Part shown: positions 10,816 through 22,511 of the stretch, in pieces
Layout of the letters: each line of letters starts with the position of its first letter
Numbering within the stretch: position 1 is the first letter of the stretch
Origin: Albugo candida
Taxonomy: Eukaryota; Oomycota; Peronosporomycetes; Albuginales
Length of the DNA stretch: 64,000 nucleotides
Direction: 5' to 3'
NCBI GenBank assembly: GCA_040437565.1
Contig: JBDOQK010000063.1
Location: forward strand, 62,001 to 126,000
Made by a program: the position numbers and the translations under genes
Notes under the pieces: generated by a model
The model's input: the letters and a program-made list of their open reading frames with translations, nothing else
What the model was told of the DNA's origin: nothing
Database searches by the model: none

Positions 10816-11479
10816 TCAGCACATTTAAAGTGTTACTAAGTGCGCTACGGTGTATTGGATAGGAATAAATCTCAATATAAATGACTACTTTGCCCACGAA
10901 CCTCCCACTTGCAGAACCTGAGATATACGTACCCAAAAGGAGCGAAGGTGAGCCAAGAAAGGGAATTGTAATTGTTTTCTAGAGTCCAACGCTCACCTTA
11001 CTAGCGACATGTTTGTGTATGTGATCCCCTCGCGCAATCAAAGTTCCTATTCTCAGTCCTGTTGAGTCGATCCCTACCAGAAAGGAAGACCTGATCCATT
11101 TCCTTGTACATAGAAGGTCATACAAGAACCACCATCTTGTCCATTGGGTTCTCACACTAGCAACAGCTTAGGCGGCAGAGATGAGTTCACCCATCAACCA
11201 TACGGCCGTCCCAGTAACCAAACTGGAAACAGTAAAACATGCTTGCAATTAGCATTGCCATAAGTAATAGTGCTGGTGTCAGAGTCCGATACGTAGCGCA
11301 CATTTGTACGGTTGAGTCACAACTTTTGATTGCACAGTCTTTGCGATTCCGTCATCGAGTACACGCCATACACACTGGACACGTTTGGATGAATTCCGGT
11401 TTGTTATAGAGCACACTCAAACCCAACTCGATCGTATTATAATCCAAATCAGTGTATTCGCCATTTACATCCATTGCTG
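10816..11479. other. Mostly non-coding; possible tiny two-exon gene at 10881-11065
   Basis: ATG 10881 opens MTTLPTNLPLAEPEIYVPKR. Joining across a 35-bp GT..AG interval (10948-10982) would give about 49 residues to a TGA at 11065. The intron is shorter than its neighbours, so this is weak. On the minus strand, 11170-11475 holds fragments with a hydrophobic stretch (LLLMAMLIASMFYC) and a CPVC motif, broken by stops. Confidence 0.2.
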
Positions 11480-13750
11480 GCTATCGTATTCATTCGTCTT
11501 TTGTCCTCGCGTGGGTCCTCTTTGTTCTCTATCATCTCCATTATGATACCTGAGCCGTCATTCAAACGAATTCGCTCTATTGCATCCGCGCTTTCGACAT
11601 TCCCATCCGTTGTATCGCGCATGCATTCAGCGTGTTGCTCGTGCTCTTCATTTTCGGATTGAGTGCATATGACTCATCATCAGGATCTTCCATCTAATTG
11701 TCAATCGCGATATGTGCGACTTCTTCTTCGTCTTTGGCGTAAATCGATGGCCATGTGCTCTGATGCAAATCCGAGACAATTTGAACGTGATGTCTTCTAT
11801 CTCTTGCTCGCTTTGTGCGTAGTTAACATCTTCTCCTACACGGTCTTCTTCTACATTTATATAGTCTTGGATATCAGATGAAAGCGAGTCGTTTAATTGG
11901 GCATGTTCCGCTTTTTTGGATTGTGACGCAATCAAAGTTTACATCTCTTCAGTCTGAAGTATTCCGACTTGAGTCACTTGTCGATGCTCATGAGTTGTGG
12001 ATCTTTTTCCATAATGTGTCTTATGTGCCATGAAACACCAACAAAAGTTTCCGTAACCTCGTGAGCTATTCCCATTCTGCTTTCCAGGTGTTGACAACTT
12101 GCTTCCACGACACGTACATCTTCTGTTACGTTGACAAGTACGAAATCATCGGCTATCTCCGTCATTTCCATTTTTGCGTGTATTTGCGGGTCGAAATTCC
12201 CAATCAGTGAGCCTTTCATCTCGTCGGTACGATCGATACAAACTTCAGAGGCCACAGCTTCACAAGAATTCTCTTCTTGATTCTCCGGCGTGCTACCATC
12301 ACTACGATTGCTCGTGACTGCGTTGTCAATGTCTGCTGTCACATAGCTTCCACCCTCTTCGATATTCGACTCCGAGTCGGCCTCTATTACGTCAAATTGA
12401 GCTATTGCTTCTGTTTCCAAAATGCGTGAGTAGGAAAGTCTTGGATGAATTTGTGTTCGATCTCGACAGCGACAACTTTGCTAAACAGCAAGACTCGTTC
12501 GCTGATTATGACTCTCCAAAGCGTCAACGACATTTTCGAATGAGCTTCGATTTCAGCGTCGCAATCTGCTGTTTTTGCATCGTCCAAATTGTAAACAACA
12601 TCGTCGTTGCATATGTCATTTTCTTCATTTCGAACTTTCTTCAACTCGATTTATATCTTGGACAAATCTCTCCAACTTTGGATACTCGAAGTGGTTCTCA
12701 TGATACGCTCCATGTGCCATGAGACACCAATGAATTTATGTTCCGTCGTAACAGTCTCAACAACAGAGCCAATTGTTTCGTCTTTTCCCTTGTGATATCG
12801 CTGTCTATTTCGACGAGCGAACTGTTACGTCTCTACTGAGTCAATCGCTTCATCGATGGATCTTACTACTTCATATTCTTAAAAGTGTATTTCAAAAGCC
12901 TCGTTTCCTTCATTTTGGATATCGCTAATTGTGCTCATGATATCGGTTTCACTGATTTCGGGACCATAGTCTTCGTTTAGCTCCACCTCCGTTCTTGTAC
13001 TATTGCCAGACACTCGTTGTACATCCTCTTGATCGTCGGTTTTCACTTTCAAGTTCTCCAGGACGATCTGAACGTTCAAAGAAACTACTCTGGTGACATC
13101 AGAATCAACATCATCCATGTCGTTTGTTTCGTCTCCTTCGACGTCACTGAAGGCTTCATCTCCAACCGTATCTTCGAGTCGACTCAAGATTGAGATAGCT
13201 GGAATCTCCGTTAATTCCTAAGGGAGACAAGAGACATTTTCAAACGTTTGCTCCATGTCTTCAACTTGTTCTGATTCCCAAACGTTGCTAAATACATTCG
13301 CCAGCATTGACGTATCCAAATACTCGAGCGTGCTTCTAATAATCTGGTGCATGTGCCACGAGATACGACAAATGTATCCTTCGTCATTTCAGCGTCCTGT
13401 GAGCTTGATACGTTTTCAGTTTGACTATTTCATCTGCGTTTGCGTCTACGCGAACGTTCTCGATCGCTTCTTCACCACTCTCCTCAACTCTTCAAATCTG
13501 TTCTTTCTCATTATCAAACACCTACAAGCTCTTCTACGCGTCGAAAATTGTGAGGCTAATAGTGACTCCGAAACATCATCCGTCCAATTCATAATATCTT
13601 TAGACTCCATACAAGAGCCGCATTGCCGTCAAGAAGCCTTTTTTGACGGATAAACACAAGGTTAATGTTCCCATTGAGTTTCATGACATACATTATCCAT
13701 GCTTTCCTTGCTTACGAGAATCACTTGAGTACCATCCGTTCGCGTTGAGT
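11480..13750 (-). pseudogene. Decayed acidic repeat protein
   Basis: Minus-strand open pieces at 11974-12420, 12402-12644 and 12879-13187 encode very acidic, Ser/Thr/Asp/Glu-rich protein. A motif recurs three times at about 640-690 bp spacing: TFVGVSWHIRHIM (near 12030), KFIGVSWHMERIMR (near 12725) and a frame-split SWHMHQIIRS (near 13360). This points to an ancestral protein of repeats of ~210-230 residues. Stops and frame changes separate the pieces. I do not recognise the family. The acidic spacers with a short conserved hydrophobic motif could be a scaffold, but function is unknown. Confidence 0.45.
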
Positions 13751-14026
13751 CGATTTCTTACCATATAAGGCGTGAATGCTTAATCGTGATTGTTTTCTCT
13801 TCAGTGCTACTTTCATTCACATTCGTTGTCCTTTTGGTCTCAACACAAATGATACTAGCTTCAGCATCCAGTTGATCTCCAGTATTCTGAACCATCTCAG
13901 TGTCATTGTCGTTGATTTCATCTAAAATGTCATCGATCCGATAAGATTGGTGGTTTCAGAGTTCTGAGATATTGTTATCACTTCATTTGTGACCTTCAAT
14001 GACCTCCGTTTTAATCTCGCTTCCTT

Positions 14027-15037
<1,011 letters not shown>

Positions 15038-16794
15038 TAGATACGTTTGGACAGAGTTTCTCGTGGTGGACCCTCAAGCTGTGAATGCACTTCGAGTGTT
15101 CTCCACCTCCCTTTGGATGGCTCGTTCTTATTTATATCCGCTGTGAGCTCTTATCACATTCCAAAGGCTGATGAACATTTCGTCATATAAGGAATTATTT
15201 CTGTTGTGGGCTTTGTGGCTGTTGCATCTCAAATTGTAAGCGGAATGTCAATTTGATGTGACTCACATCAAATTCGATGGGCATTCGGCAGTGCCGATCG
15301 CATCGCAAAGTAAGTTGGTACAGAGATCGGTGCTTGACATGAATGAAGGCTCTGCTCTGACGGATCTCACTCAATTATTGGACGTGTTTTTCTGAAGGAA
15401 CGTATAGCGCTGTATAACGCAATCATATCGTCCGTAGTTACTAAAAGAGCACAGCTATCTAGCATCTCGAGTAAGTAATCTACTCGCACGAGTGTTAATG
15501 ACATCGACTCAATGCAAAATATATTGCGCCATAGGCTGACCAAAGACATGTGCGCGTTACTGAGTGTTCGAGTACTCGTTCCGATCAATTGAATGCGCAA
15601 GAAGCACGGGATCAAATGATTTGTGACCGTTGTGGGACCATCGAAAGACCGGGCAATTGCGCATTTGGAAACTGAAAAGCGACTTCAGAATCTGCTCTGA
15701 GTATACTCTCTGCAACGATTGACATTTTTTCTATCGATACTGGATGATCTAATTGAGTACAACGCCGGAATCTGATTGAGTGGGAGCTGAAGGGCATTCT
15801 CTGCAAGCCAATCGCCTTAATGGAGATAAACGAGGAGGATAATGAGAAAGCACTTGCGAGGAAAGTAAAAGATCGAAACATAAATGGACTTACTCGTCTG
15901 TAAAAGCGGTTCGCGGTTCAAACAGAAGCGATAGGGCAATCAAAAGGGACAGAGCGAGTCATCAACTTCGTCTTCACCAAAAGTTGGCGACCACATGTAT
16001 CAATGAACGACAGACAACATGAAGCAGCACCGACTCCACTAATAGTATCGTAATAGATGAGTAAATGACCAATGAATTTTTACTCTATGCATACTTTTAA
16101 ACTTTGTGAACATTTAGATGAATCGAAAAAATACACAGTCACAGCCATTAAGGATTCTACACAAAGGTTCTCAATTAGCTAGTGAGGAGATCACGTGAGA
16201 TCGAAACAATCAACCTTTCTATTTTTATAGAGAGCGTTGCAACAAGTCCAAGAAGTGTGTTGATCGAGGCTATTGCGTCTTCTATCAGCCAGGTTGATGT
16301 CGATTAATTCCATTCCATCATATAGACAGATGGATCCCAACTCCATTGTAGCGCATACATTATTCCGACTGATATCACTAATGGAAGACCCAACTGGTAA
16401 AAAAAAGTTACTGAGCGTACTGTCTTCGCAATTGCTTGCATTGCATCCGAAACATTTGTAAACATTGATCGCTTATTTCGCTGTATTACCCAAATGACGC
16501 GATAATATATTCTCATAGTCTTACGAGGACAAAAATTGCACGTCAGCGGTATGTTACTTTGTCTCCATATGAAGTCTGAGGCCTTTCTTAGCATTCCTGT
16601 CACCTATACTCTCATTACAATTGTCAGATCCTTCTATTTGGTATTTCACGGATTCAGGAGCGATCCGAAAAAGTATGACCAATAAAAAAAGGTATGACAG
16701 GAAACTTGACTGCAGGTATAAGGTTAGCAGGACGGATGCTTAAAGTACTGCGTTGGTATCGGATATAAGATTTCTAATGTGAATGCTGTACACA
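15038..16794. other. No gene recognised
   Basis: Short open stretches on both strands (for example 15367-15881 minus and 16273-16461 plus) resemble worn coding sequence, in keeping with the remnants on either side, but I could not match any to a family. Confidence 0.4.
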
Positions 16795-17462
16795 GTCATA
16801 ATCAATTCTCATTCTCATTCTCCAATTCGCTATCGTAAAATACTGTCTGACGTATCGCGGAACTGGACTGTTCTTTATGCTTTGCCGTTTCACTTGGTGT
16901 GCTTTTATACATCCCGCAGTCGTCCGTAAATAAATCAGGAATGCTACCTTCATACTTGAGAACATTTTGTGAGCTCAGAAAATAAGCCAAAAAGCGGTTG
17001 ATAAGCTTTAGTGCCACCAAGTTCGTCGAGTCCTTGCAACATTTTCACCACTTTTTGGTCTCTGGTGAGTGCGATATATAGGATCATCCGATTGTAACTT
17101 TCTTGATCACGTTGGAAAACTCATTGGTCTCCACGAGCGTCGTGTACTCACCGCGCCCTTGAGCCGGCACGGCTTGCATCTTGGATGCTTGCTCTTTCAT
17201 GCGTTGTAAGCGCTTTTCTCATCTTTCCTCGAGTTCTTCATCATCGTCGTTTTCGAGTTGACGGAGTGTGCTACCGATATGCTGTTCTTCTTTCTCTAAA
17301 GTCTCCAAAACCTTCTCACCAATAGCCGTCGCCACGATCTCGGCATTCATGGGATCCTTGCGAATTTAACGTAATGTCCGTAGAGTGGTCACAAAGTACG
17401 CGCGCAATGGCATATTAGACAACCATCACTCGCATCGGATCAATGCTTCCATTCGCAATACT
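16795..17462 (-). pseudogene. TXNDC9: TXNDC9/phosducin-like protein remnant with core deleted
   Basis: TXNDC9 (PLP3) is a thioredoxin-fold co-chaperone of the CCT chaperonin needed for tubulin and actin folding. Minus strand, reading down from about 17350: MNAEIVATAIGEKVLETLEK, then DDDEELEER, a stop, EKRLQRMKEQASKMQ and GEYTTLVETNEFSNVIKK. The thioredoxin core (about 75 residues) is missing. Homology resumes at GLDELGGTKAY and finishes with an acidic tail (FYDSELENENEN) matching the family's end. The internal deletion and stops mark this as a pseudogene. Confidence 0.62.
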
Positions 17463-18255
17463 GCGACTCATGATTAGTTGTACTTGCAAAAGTCAGTCGT
17501 ATTCGCACTATAGTCAATTCAACTCATTCCACTCATTTCACAGTTCCATTAATGTGACGCAGACGGCGATTTCGAATCGAATTCTATCTTTTACAACGAA
17601 CTCGCTACTGACTGATCAACACAGAGTGTGATAAAGTCGTCTCTATTCATTCCAAGTAACAACACGTACCTCCTGACATAAGAAGGTCGCAAGACACTCT
17701 GAACGGCGATCTATGAGCACACAGTCGCTATCCACACTCATTCTCACTTTTGTTGAGCATTTGCATTAGGCCGATGATCAGTCCTTTATTGATAATTAAG
17801 ATCTTTGTGCTGCTGGCACTACCTCCNNNNNNNNNNNNNNNNNNNNNNNNNNNNNNNNNNNNNNNNNNNNNNNNNNNNNNNNNNNNNNNNNNNNNNNNNN
17901 NNNNNNNNNNNNNNNNNNNNNNNNNNCCCATTGTGGTGATAGCGCCGATCATGATAATAATTCCTGGAAGCGTTTGGTACGGCATCCGAGTACTTGTGTT
18001 TCTTACATTCACGCAACCGTCGTAGCCACCTTGTATCCGTACATTAGTGCAACCAACTGGGTCAGCTCGTGCAACATAAATTGCTGCTCGTTGATTCAAA
18101 ATTTAAAACCAATTTGAATTCTTAAAATGTGAAGACTATTCGTTTCCTTCAACACTAACTACCTCTATTCTATACAGCATTCATTACACTACGAGGTATA
18201 CTACAGTGCTTTATCAAGACTGTAAGCATAATTCTTTGACAAAAAAGTCGTAGAT
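17463..18255. other. No gene recognised; gap 17827-17926
   Basis: 100 N without flanking duplication. The hydrophobic minus-strand peptide MPYQTLPGIIIMIGAITTMG enters the gap from the right, but nothing on the left side clearly continues it. Confidence 0.4.
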
Positions 18256-18720
18256 ATGGCACAACTAAGCAGCAAAGTCGCTCCAACTCGCAAGTCAAAT
18301 GCGCTGGTAAATGTTTTGGCGCATGCTGAAAGATTGCGATCAGAATTGGGAAAGCAAAATACGGAGACTCTCTCCACGCAAACGAGTGAATTGACAATTG
18401 GGCAACGGAAGCAACGGTTCACTTCTCGTGTGCATTATCTGATGTCAGCCAAAGTGACTGCTGTGTGCTTGCGGAGAACGGTTCCTTTTCGAAAGACAAA
18501 ACGTGAGCTTCAACGAGAATGTGAGAGCCTCTCGAAATGGCTTAACACTCGATTTACGGAGACAATGTCCCAATCGGTGCGTTGCCGGAGGCATTCGATA
18601 GCGTCTGCTCTTAACAAGCAACCTCAAAAGCGACGTGCAAGCTGTCGCTTGCGGTCACATCGACGAAACTCCCTTCATGCAACATTTCCGGGAGCAGTTG
18701 AGTTAACAACAAAACAATAG
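18256..18720 (+). CDS. Hypothetical basic protein
   Basis: Intact 154-residue frame from ATG 18256, rich in Arg, Lys, Ser and Thr, with a possible helix at the N-terminus (LVNVLAHAERLRSELGKQ). No signal peptide, membrane segment or known motif. It stands out as the longest unbroken frame in a region of decayed genes, but it may be fortuitous. Confidence 0.35.
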   Translation: MAQLSSKVAPTRKSNALVNVLAHAERLRSELGKQNTETLSTQTSELTIGQRKQRFTSRVHYLMSAKVTAVCLRRTVPFRKTKRELQRECESLSKWLNTRFTETMSQSVRCRRHSIASALNKQPQKRRASCRLRSHRRNSLHATFPGAVELTTKQ

Positions 18721-20271
18721 ATCGCATTTGTAACGATTGCAATAAAGTATGCATTCGTCATGATGTGTCATGTATTTGAAGGACCAGGTGTGACAAGGCG
18801 GCGATGCAACCGTTAGACGACAAAACCAAACCTGCATGCATTCGTAAATGCTGCTGACAAGTACAGCTCAAATCGCACATATTGTGGTGAGAAATGTTGC
18901 TTTTATGGATGCATTTGTGGGTTTCTTCTCACGAAAGGCTCTTGGCTCGAGTGTATGACCTTTGGCTCAACTAGCAACTCTGATTGTAATGCTACTAGTT
19001 CTCATGGCTTAGAATTCTTGCTGCCCCACCGATCGCGTACTCATATATAGTTTCTCACGATGATAAGCAGCTTGTATTAGATGGAGAACCGAAGGCTCTT
19101 CCACCTTTCTCTGCATCTTATACCACACATTGATGACTTACTGTCTTCTCTACGGGTACGAAATCTGTAAATACGAAAGATGAAAGAGATGACACTCCTA
19201 TTGACTTTTTGCATGGCGCATGTATGTTGTCATTCTTACAAGGTAATTCGACGAGTTTCTTTTTGATCAACAATGTAGTTATCTCCTTGCATCGCTACTC
19301 AGCTGATGATTAATTACTTTGTGTTGTAAGGAACGTGAGCTCAAGATGAACCCCTTTGTAATGACTCTCTAGTGCATTGCAGAAGGTTAGTTCCTCTATA
19401 CATGTAGTATGCTATACAGCGCCTGTCAGGCTCACTGGAAGATTGACAAAGCATTTATCATTTATCTGATGATATATGTACTTTGTAGAGTATTACGAGA
19501 AACCAAGACGTGGCCTGTTTTTTTTCCTCGTCTTACCGGAATGAAGAATTCCCGAAATTCTGATAGGCTTCAGGATCAACACTGCTGTATTGGGTGTTCA
19601 AAGACGCTTTGTAGCAATTGATGCCGCTTAAGAGTTCGATTATAGATGTCAGCGTATGATTAGCATGGACTTGGATTGAATAATTCAAAGAATTTATCAA
19701 TAACGTGCGCTCCTAAGGGCTGATCAGCAAACACATGCTATAAAAGAATCCCTCTCCATCTACTGTATTATAGTGTAATTCACGTTCGCCTCGACACAAC
19801 GCTCATGATGAGCTGCACATTGCAATTTCTACCTGGAAAACTTCTTAAAAACTATTGGGAGTTGACAAATCAGCTACAAAACTCGTTGAAGCACGCTTGC
19901 TGCGTTTGGAGTGTTTCCAGCGAGGGAAAGAATAGTGCTTGCAATGCGTGTTAGTATCCGTACCTCAAATCCAGAAAGGCTAGGACTCAGCATCACATTG
20001 CGACGCTGGTCATGAAAGATGCATCAACCGAATTTAACCTTCTTCGAATATATAAGATAACGTAGGGGATCTTTTTACAAAGCTTCCACCGATAAGTTGC
20101 AGTGAACTGTTCAATGTCATAGATCGGAAGTCTTTAGTGACGTGTGTCCTTTGTACCTTACAAAAGTACGTTCATGTCGCTCATACAAAGTGATACTCGA
20201 CACATACATGGAAGCGATGTTATTGATGGGATACGCTATCGTCATGTTGCTATCCAGATGAGCTTTGGAAC
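18721..20271. other. No gene seen
   Basis: No frame with a supportable product; no RNA gene or transposon recognised. Confidence 0.45.
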
Positions 20272-20340
20272 ATACGTACTTAACAATCGTCCTGTCGCTT
20301 AGATTCGTATATAGCTTGAATTTCTCTTTCATTTGCAACA

Positions 20341-20354
20341 TCATTCCTTAATTT
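20341..20354 (+). promoter_or_regulatory. Core promoter match before second ISCU copy, one change
   Basis: TCATTCCTTAATTT differs from the first copy by a C-to-T that breaks the invariant CA of the consensus. It lies 9 bp before the ATG. Similarity to the first ISCU locus extends upstream to about 20272 and then stops. Confidence 0.4.
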
Positions 20355-20363
20355 CTCTCCAGA

Positions 20364-20569
20364 ATGTCACGTCAACTATTAAAACAATCGCAACAAACAT
20401 TGGCTTTATCGGCCTCTTCAACACTGCGTAACTCGACTGGAATCGCTATCAACACCATACAACAGCGTCAGTACCATGAAAATGTTATCGATCATTATGA
20501 GAATCCGAGAAATGTCGGTTCATTGGACAAAGCTGCGAAAGACGTTGGTACTGGATTAGTAGGTGCTCC
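20364..20569 (+). CDS. ISCU: Second ISCU copy, 5' part only
   Basis: 68 residues identical to the ISCU at 4765 except H8Q, A18S and T19S, with several base differences in the upstream ~95 bp. Those differences show a real paralogue or allele, unlike the identical overlaps at other gaps. The frame enters the gap at 20570 just before the first cluster-binding Cys. What follows the gap is PIGL, not ISCU, so the 3' part is either lost or hidden in the gap. Confidence 0.75.
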
Positions 20570-20669
20570 NNNNNNNNNNNNNNNNNNNNNNNNNNNNNNN
20601 NNNNNNNNNNNNNNNNNNNNNNNNNNNNNNNNNNNNNNNNNNNNNNNNNNNNNNNNNNNNNNNNNNNNN

Positions 20670-21506
20670 GAATATAACACTACAACCTCTCTCACACCCA
20701 TATCCACTACGAAAACGTCTCCGCGCGCGCTTGTCGTCATCGCACATCCAGATGATGAAAGCATGTTTTTCGCTCCCCTCCTTCGGTATCTGCTCTTTGG
20801 TGACAACCAGTGGACTTGGTCGTTGTCAAAATACCTCCACACTCGCTGGAATGTGACGCTTTTGTGTCTATCGTCCGGAAATGCCGACGGAATGGGACGC
20901 ATTCGTATCAAAGAATTGGAGAGTGTTGGTCGATTCCTCGGTTTACCTTCGGAGAACCTCAAGATAATAAATGATCCGCAACTTGAAGACGGAATGCATG
21001 TCTCCTGGGATCCTCAACACATTGCGAACATTATACAGCGACAATTTGACGGCGGCAATACCTTCCAAGCGGTACGTTTCGTTTAGCGAATGACTCGATA
21101 AAGTCTCAACAAGTTTTTCGCACAGATTTTCACGTTTGATGAGTTTGGCGTCTCTGCACACCCGAATCATATCGCAGTGTATCGTGGTGTGAGACTCGCG
21201 TTGGAGAAATTCGATAGTGCGAAGATATTTGGGTTTGCATTGAAAAGCACCAATTTGGCTCGGAAGTACATTGGAGTGTTGGATGTTGCAATTTTACGAA
21301 TTCAGCAGATTCTTAGCACGAAGAAAAGCGGTTTGTCGGATGAATTGGCGATGTTTACCTGGAGACCTTGGTGGAATTATCAATTGATGGCGATTCACGC
21401 GTCACAGTTTGTGTGGTATCGGCGATTATTTGTCATCTTTTCACGGTATACATATCTCAACACGTTTGAAGAAATTCGTTGGCGATCAAAATTGAATGAA
21501 AAATGA
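20670..21506 (+). CDS. PIGL: PIGL GlcNAc-PI de-N-acetylase, 5' end in gap
   Basis: Second enzyme of GPI-anchor synthesis: removes acetate from GlcNAc-phosphatidylinositol on the ER face. Seen: ALVVIAHPDDESMFFAP with the metal-binding HPDD, LLCLSSGNADG, RIKELESVGRFLG, then after a 54-bp intron (21072-21125, GTACG..CACAG) IFTFDEFGVSAHPNHIAVY and LARKYIGVLD, ending WYRRLFVIFSRY. The N-terminal part, with any membrane anchor, is in the gap (20570-20669). Reading through the intron would give a false stop. Convergent with the next gene, stops 4 bp apart. Confidence 0.93.
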
Positions 21507-21510
21507 GATT

Positions 21511-22383
21511 TTAGACATAAAGTCGTTTTCGTTTTCGATATGTTTCGCATTTTGGGTCAGACAAAGTCGTTTGATATGCGATCTTCTCACTTGTTTCGGG
21601 ATACATTTTAATTTCTCCATCTTTGAGACGATCGAGTGATATGGCAATTATCGTCTGACAGACAAGTTTCAGTATTATATTTTGCTCTGACAGCTCATAA
21701 ATAATTCCGAGTAATTCTTCATCACAAAGTTGAGAGTATACAATCACTTGCTGCCCAATACGAAATGTCACAGAATTGATTTTCATTCGCGACGAAGTCA
21801 GAAGACTAATTTGATTGATACTGCTCGGAGTTCTAGTGAGAGACCGCCTCTGATTGTACGCTTTCATCGCTTCTATTTCTAGCTGCAGGTTCTTCCAGAC
21901 AAGATCACGTGTTGGAAGACATGGCTCCAGGTGCTGGAAATCGAATGCTTTCTTCATTGCGTCAAAGTTGAGATGTAATCTTTGTTTCTGATCGGAAAAA
22001 ATTGAAGCCGACAATTTCTGATCCTCGCGATAGTGACCATCCTGGATTGGAGCAGCAATTTCTTCTGCTTTTTTAACCTTTTCCAGTTTGTTTTTGGTCG
22101 ATAAGAACAGGTTTTGATTGAGTGAGGATTTGGCGGATTCAAATATATCGTTTGCTGATTGCAGCTCGAATTCGAGAAGATCAATTTGATTGCGTTGCAT
22201 GAGGTGTAAATGGTTCAGCGCTACTTGTAAGACTTTATCGCGGGTGTTCCGGAACGGAATACATTGTTCGAAAAATTCGTGAAATGTTCCCTTCTCCAAA
22301 GCTCTCAAATTCTCTTGATTCCGGTTGATGTTTTCTTGATATAAATTCCGCTCCAGCTCTAGTAACTCGCGGACATTCGTCAT
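21511..22383 (-). CDS. Sds3/BRMS1-like coiled-coil protein
   Basis: 290 residues from ATG 22381-22383. Residues about 8-120 form a long helix with the pattern of Sds3/BRMS1 proteins (NLRALEKGTFHEFFEQ, TRDKVLQVALNHLHLMQRNQ, LLEFELQSANDIF), subunits of the Sin3 histone deacetylase complex. Near the C-terminus, FRIGQQVIVYS and IYELSEQNIILKL look like a small beta fold (Tudor-like or SH3-like). Family assignment rests on helix pattern, so it is moderate. No breaks. Confidence 0.6.
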   Translation of the reverse strand: MTNVRELLELERNLYQENINRNQENLRALEKGTFHEFFEQCIPFRNTRDKVLQVALNHLHLMQRNQIDLLEFELQSANDIFESAKSSLNQNLFLSTKNKLEKVKKAEEIAAPIQDGHYREDQKLSASIFSDQKQRLHLNFDAMKKAFDFQHLEPCLPTRDLVWKNLQLEIEAMKAYNQRRSLTRTPSSINQISLLTSSRMKINSVTFRIGQQVIVYSQLCDEELLGIIYELSEQNIILKLVCQTIIAISLDRLKDGEIKMYPETSEKIAYQTTLSDPKCETYRKRKRLYV

Positions 22384-22511
22384 TCTTACAATGAATCAAT
22401 AGGTAGAGGAGTCACTAAACCGAGGTATTTAGTTCATGATATTTTATAAAATAAATCCTCGCGTTAGTGACCGAAATTATACTATACTTTGAAAACTTGA
22501 CGACATTCGAC

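Noticed and set aside
10948-10982. 35-bp intron defining a 49-residue gene
   Set aside because: Shorter than every supported intron here; kept only as a low-confidence note.
17927-17990. NDUFA1-like start (MPYQTLPGIIIMIG..)
   Set aside because: Only ~20 residues before the gap, and the sequence beyond the gap does not continue a recognisable NDUFA1.
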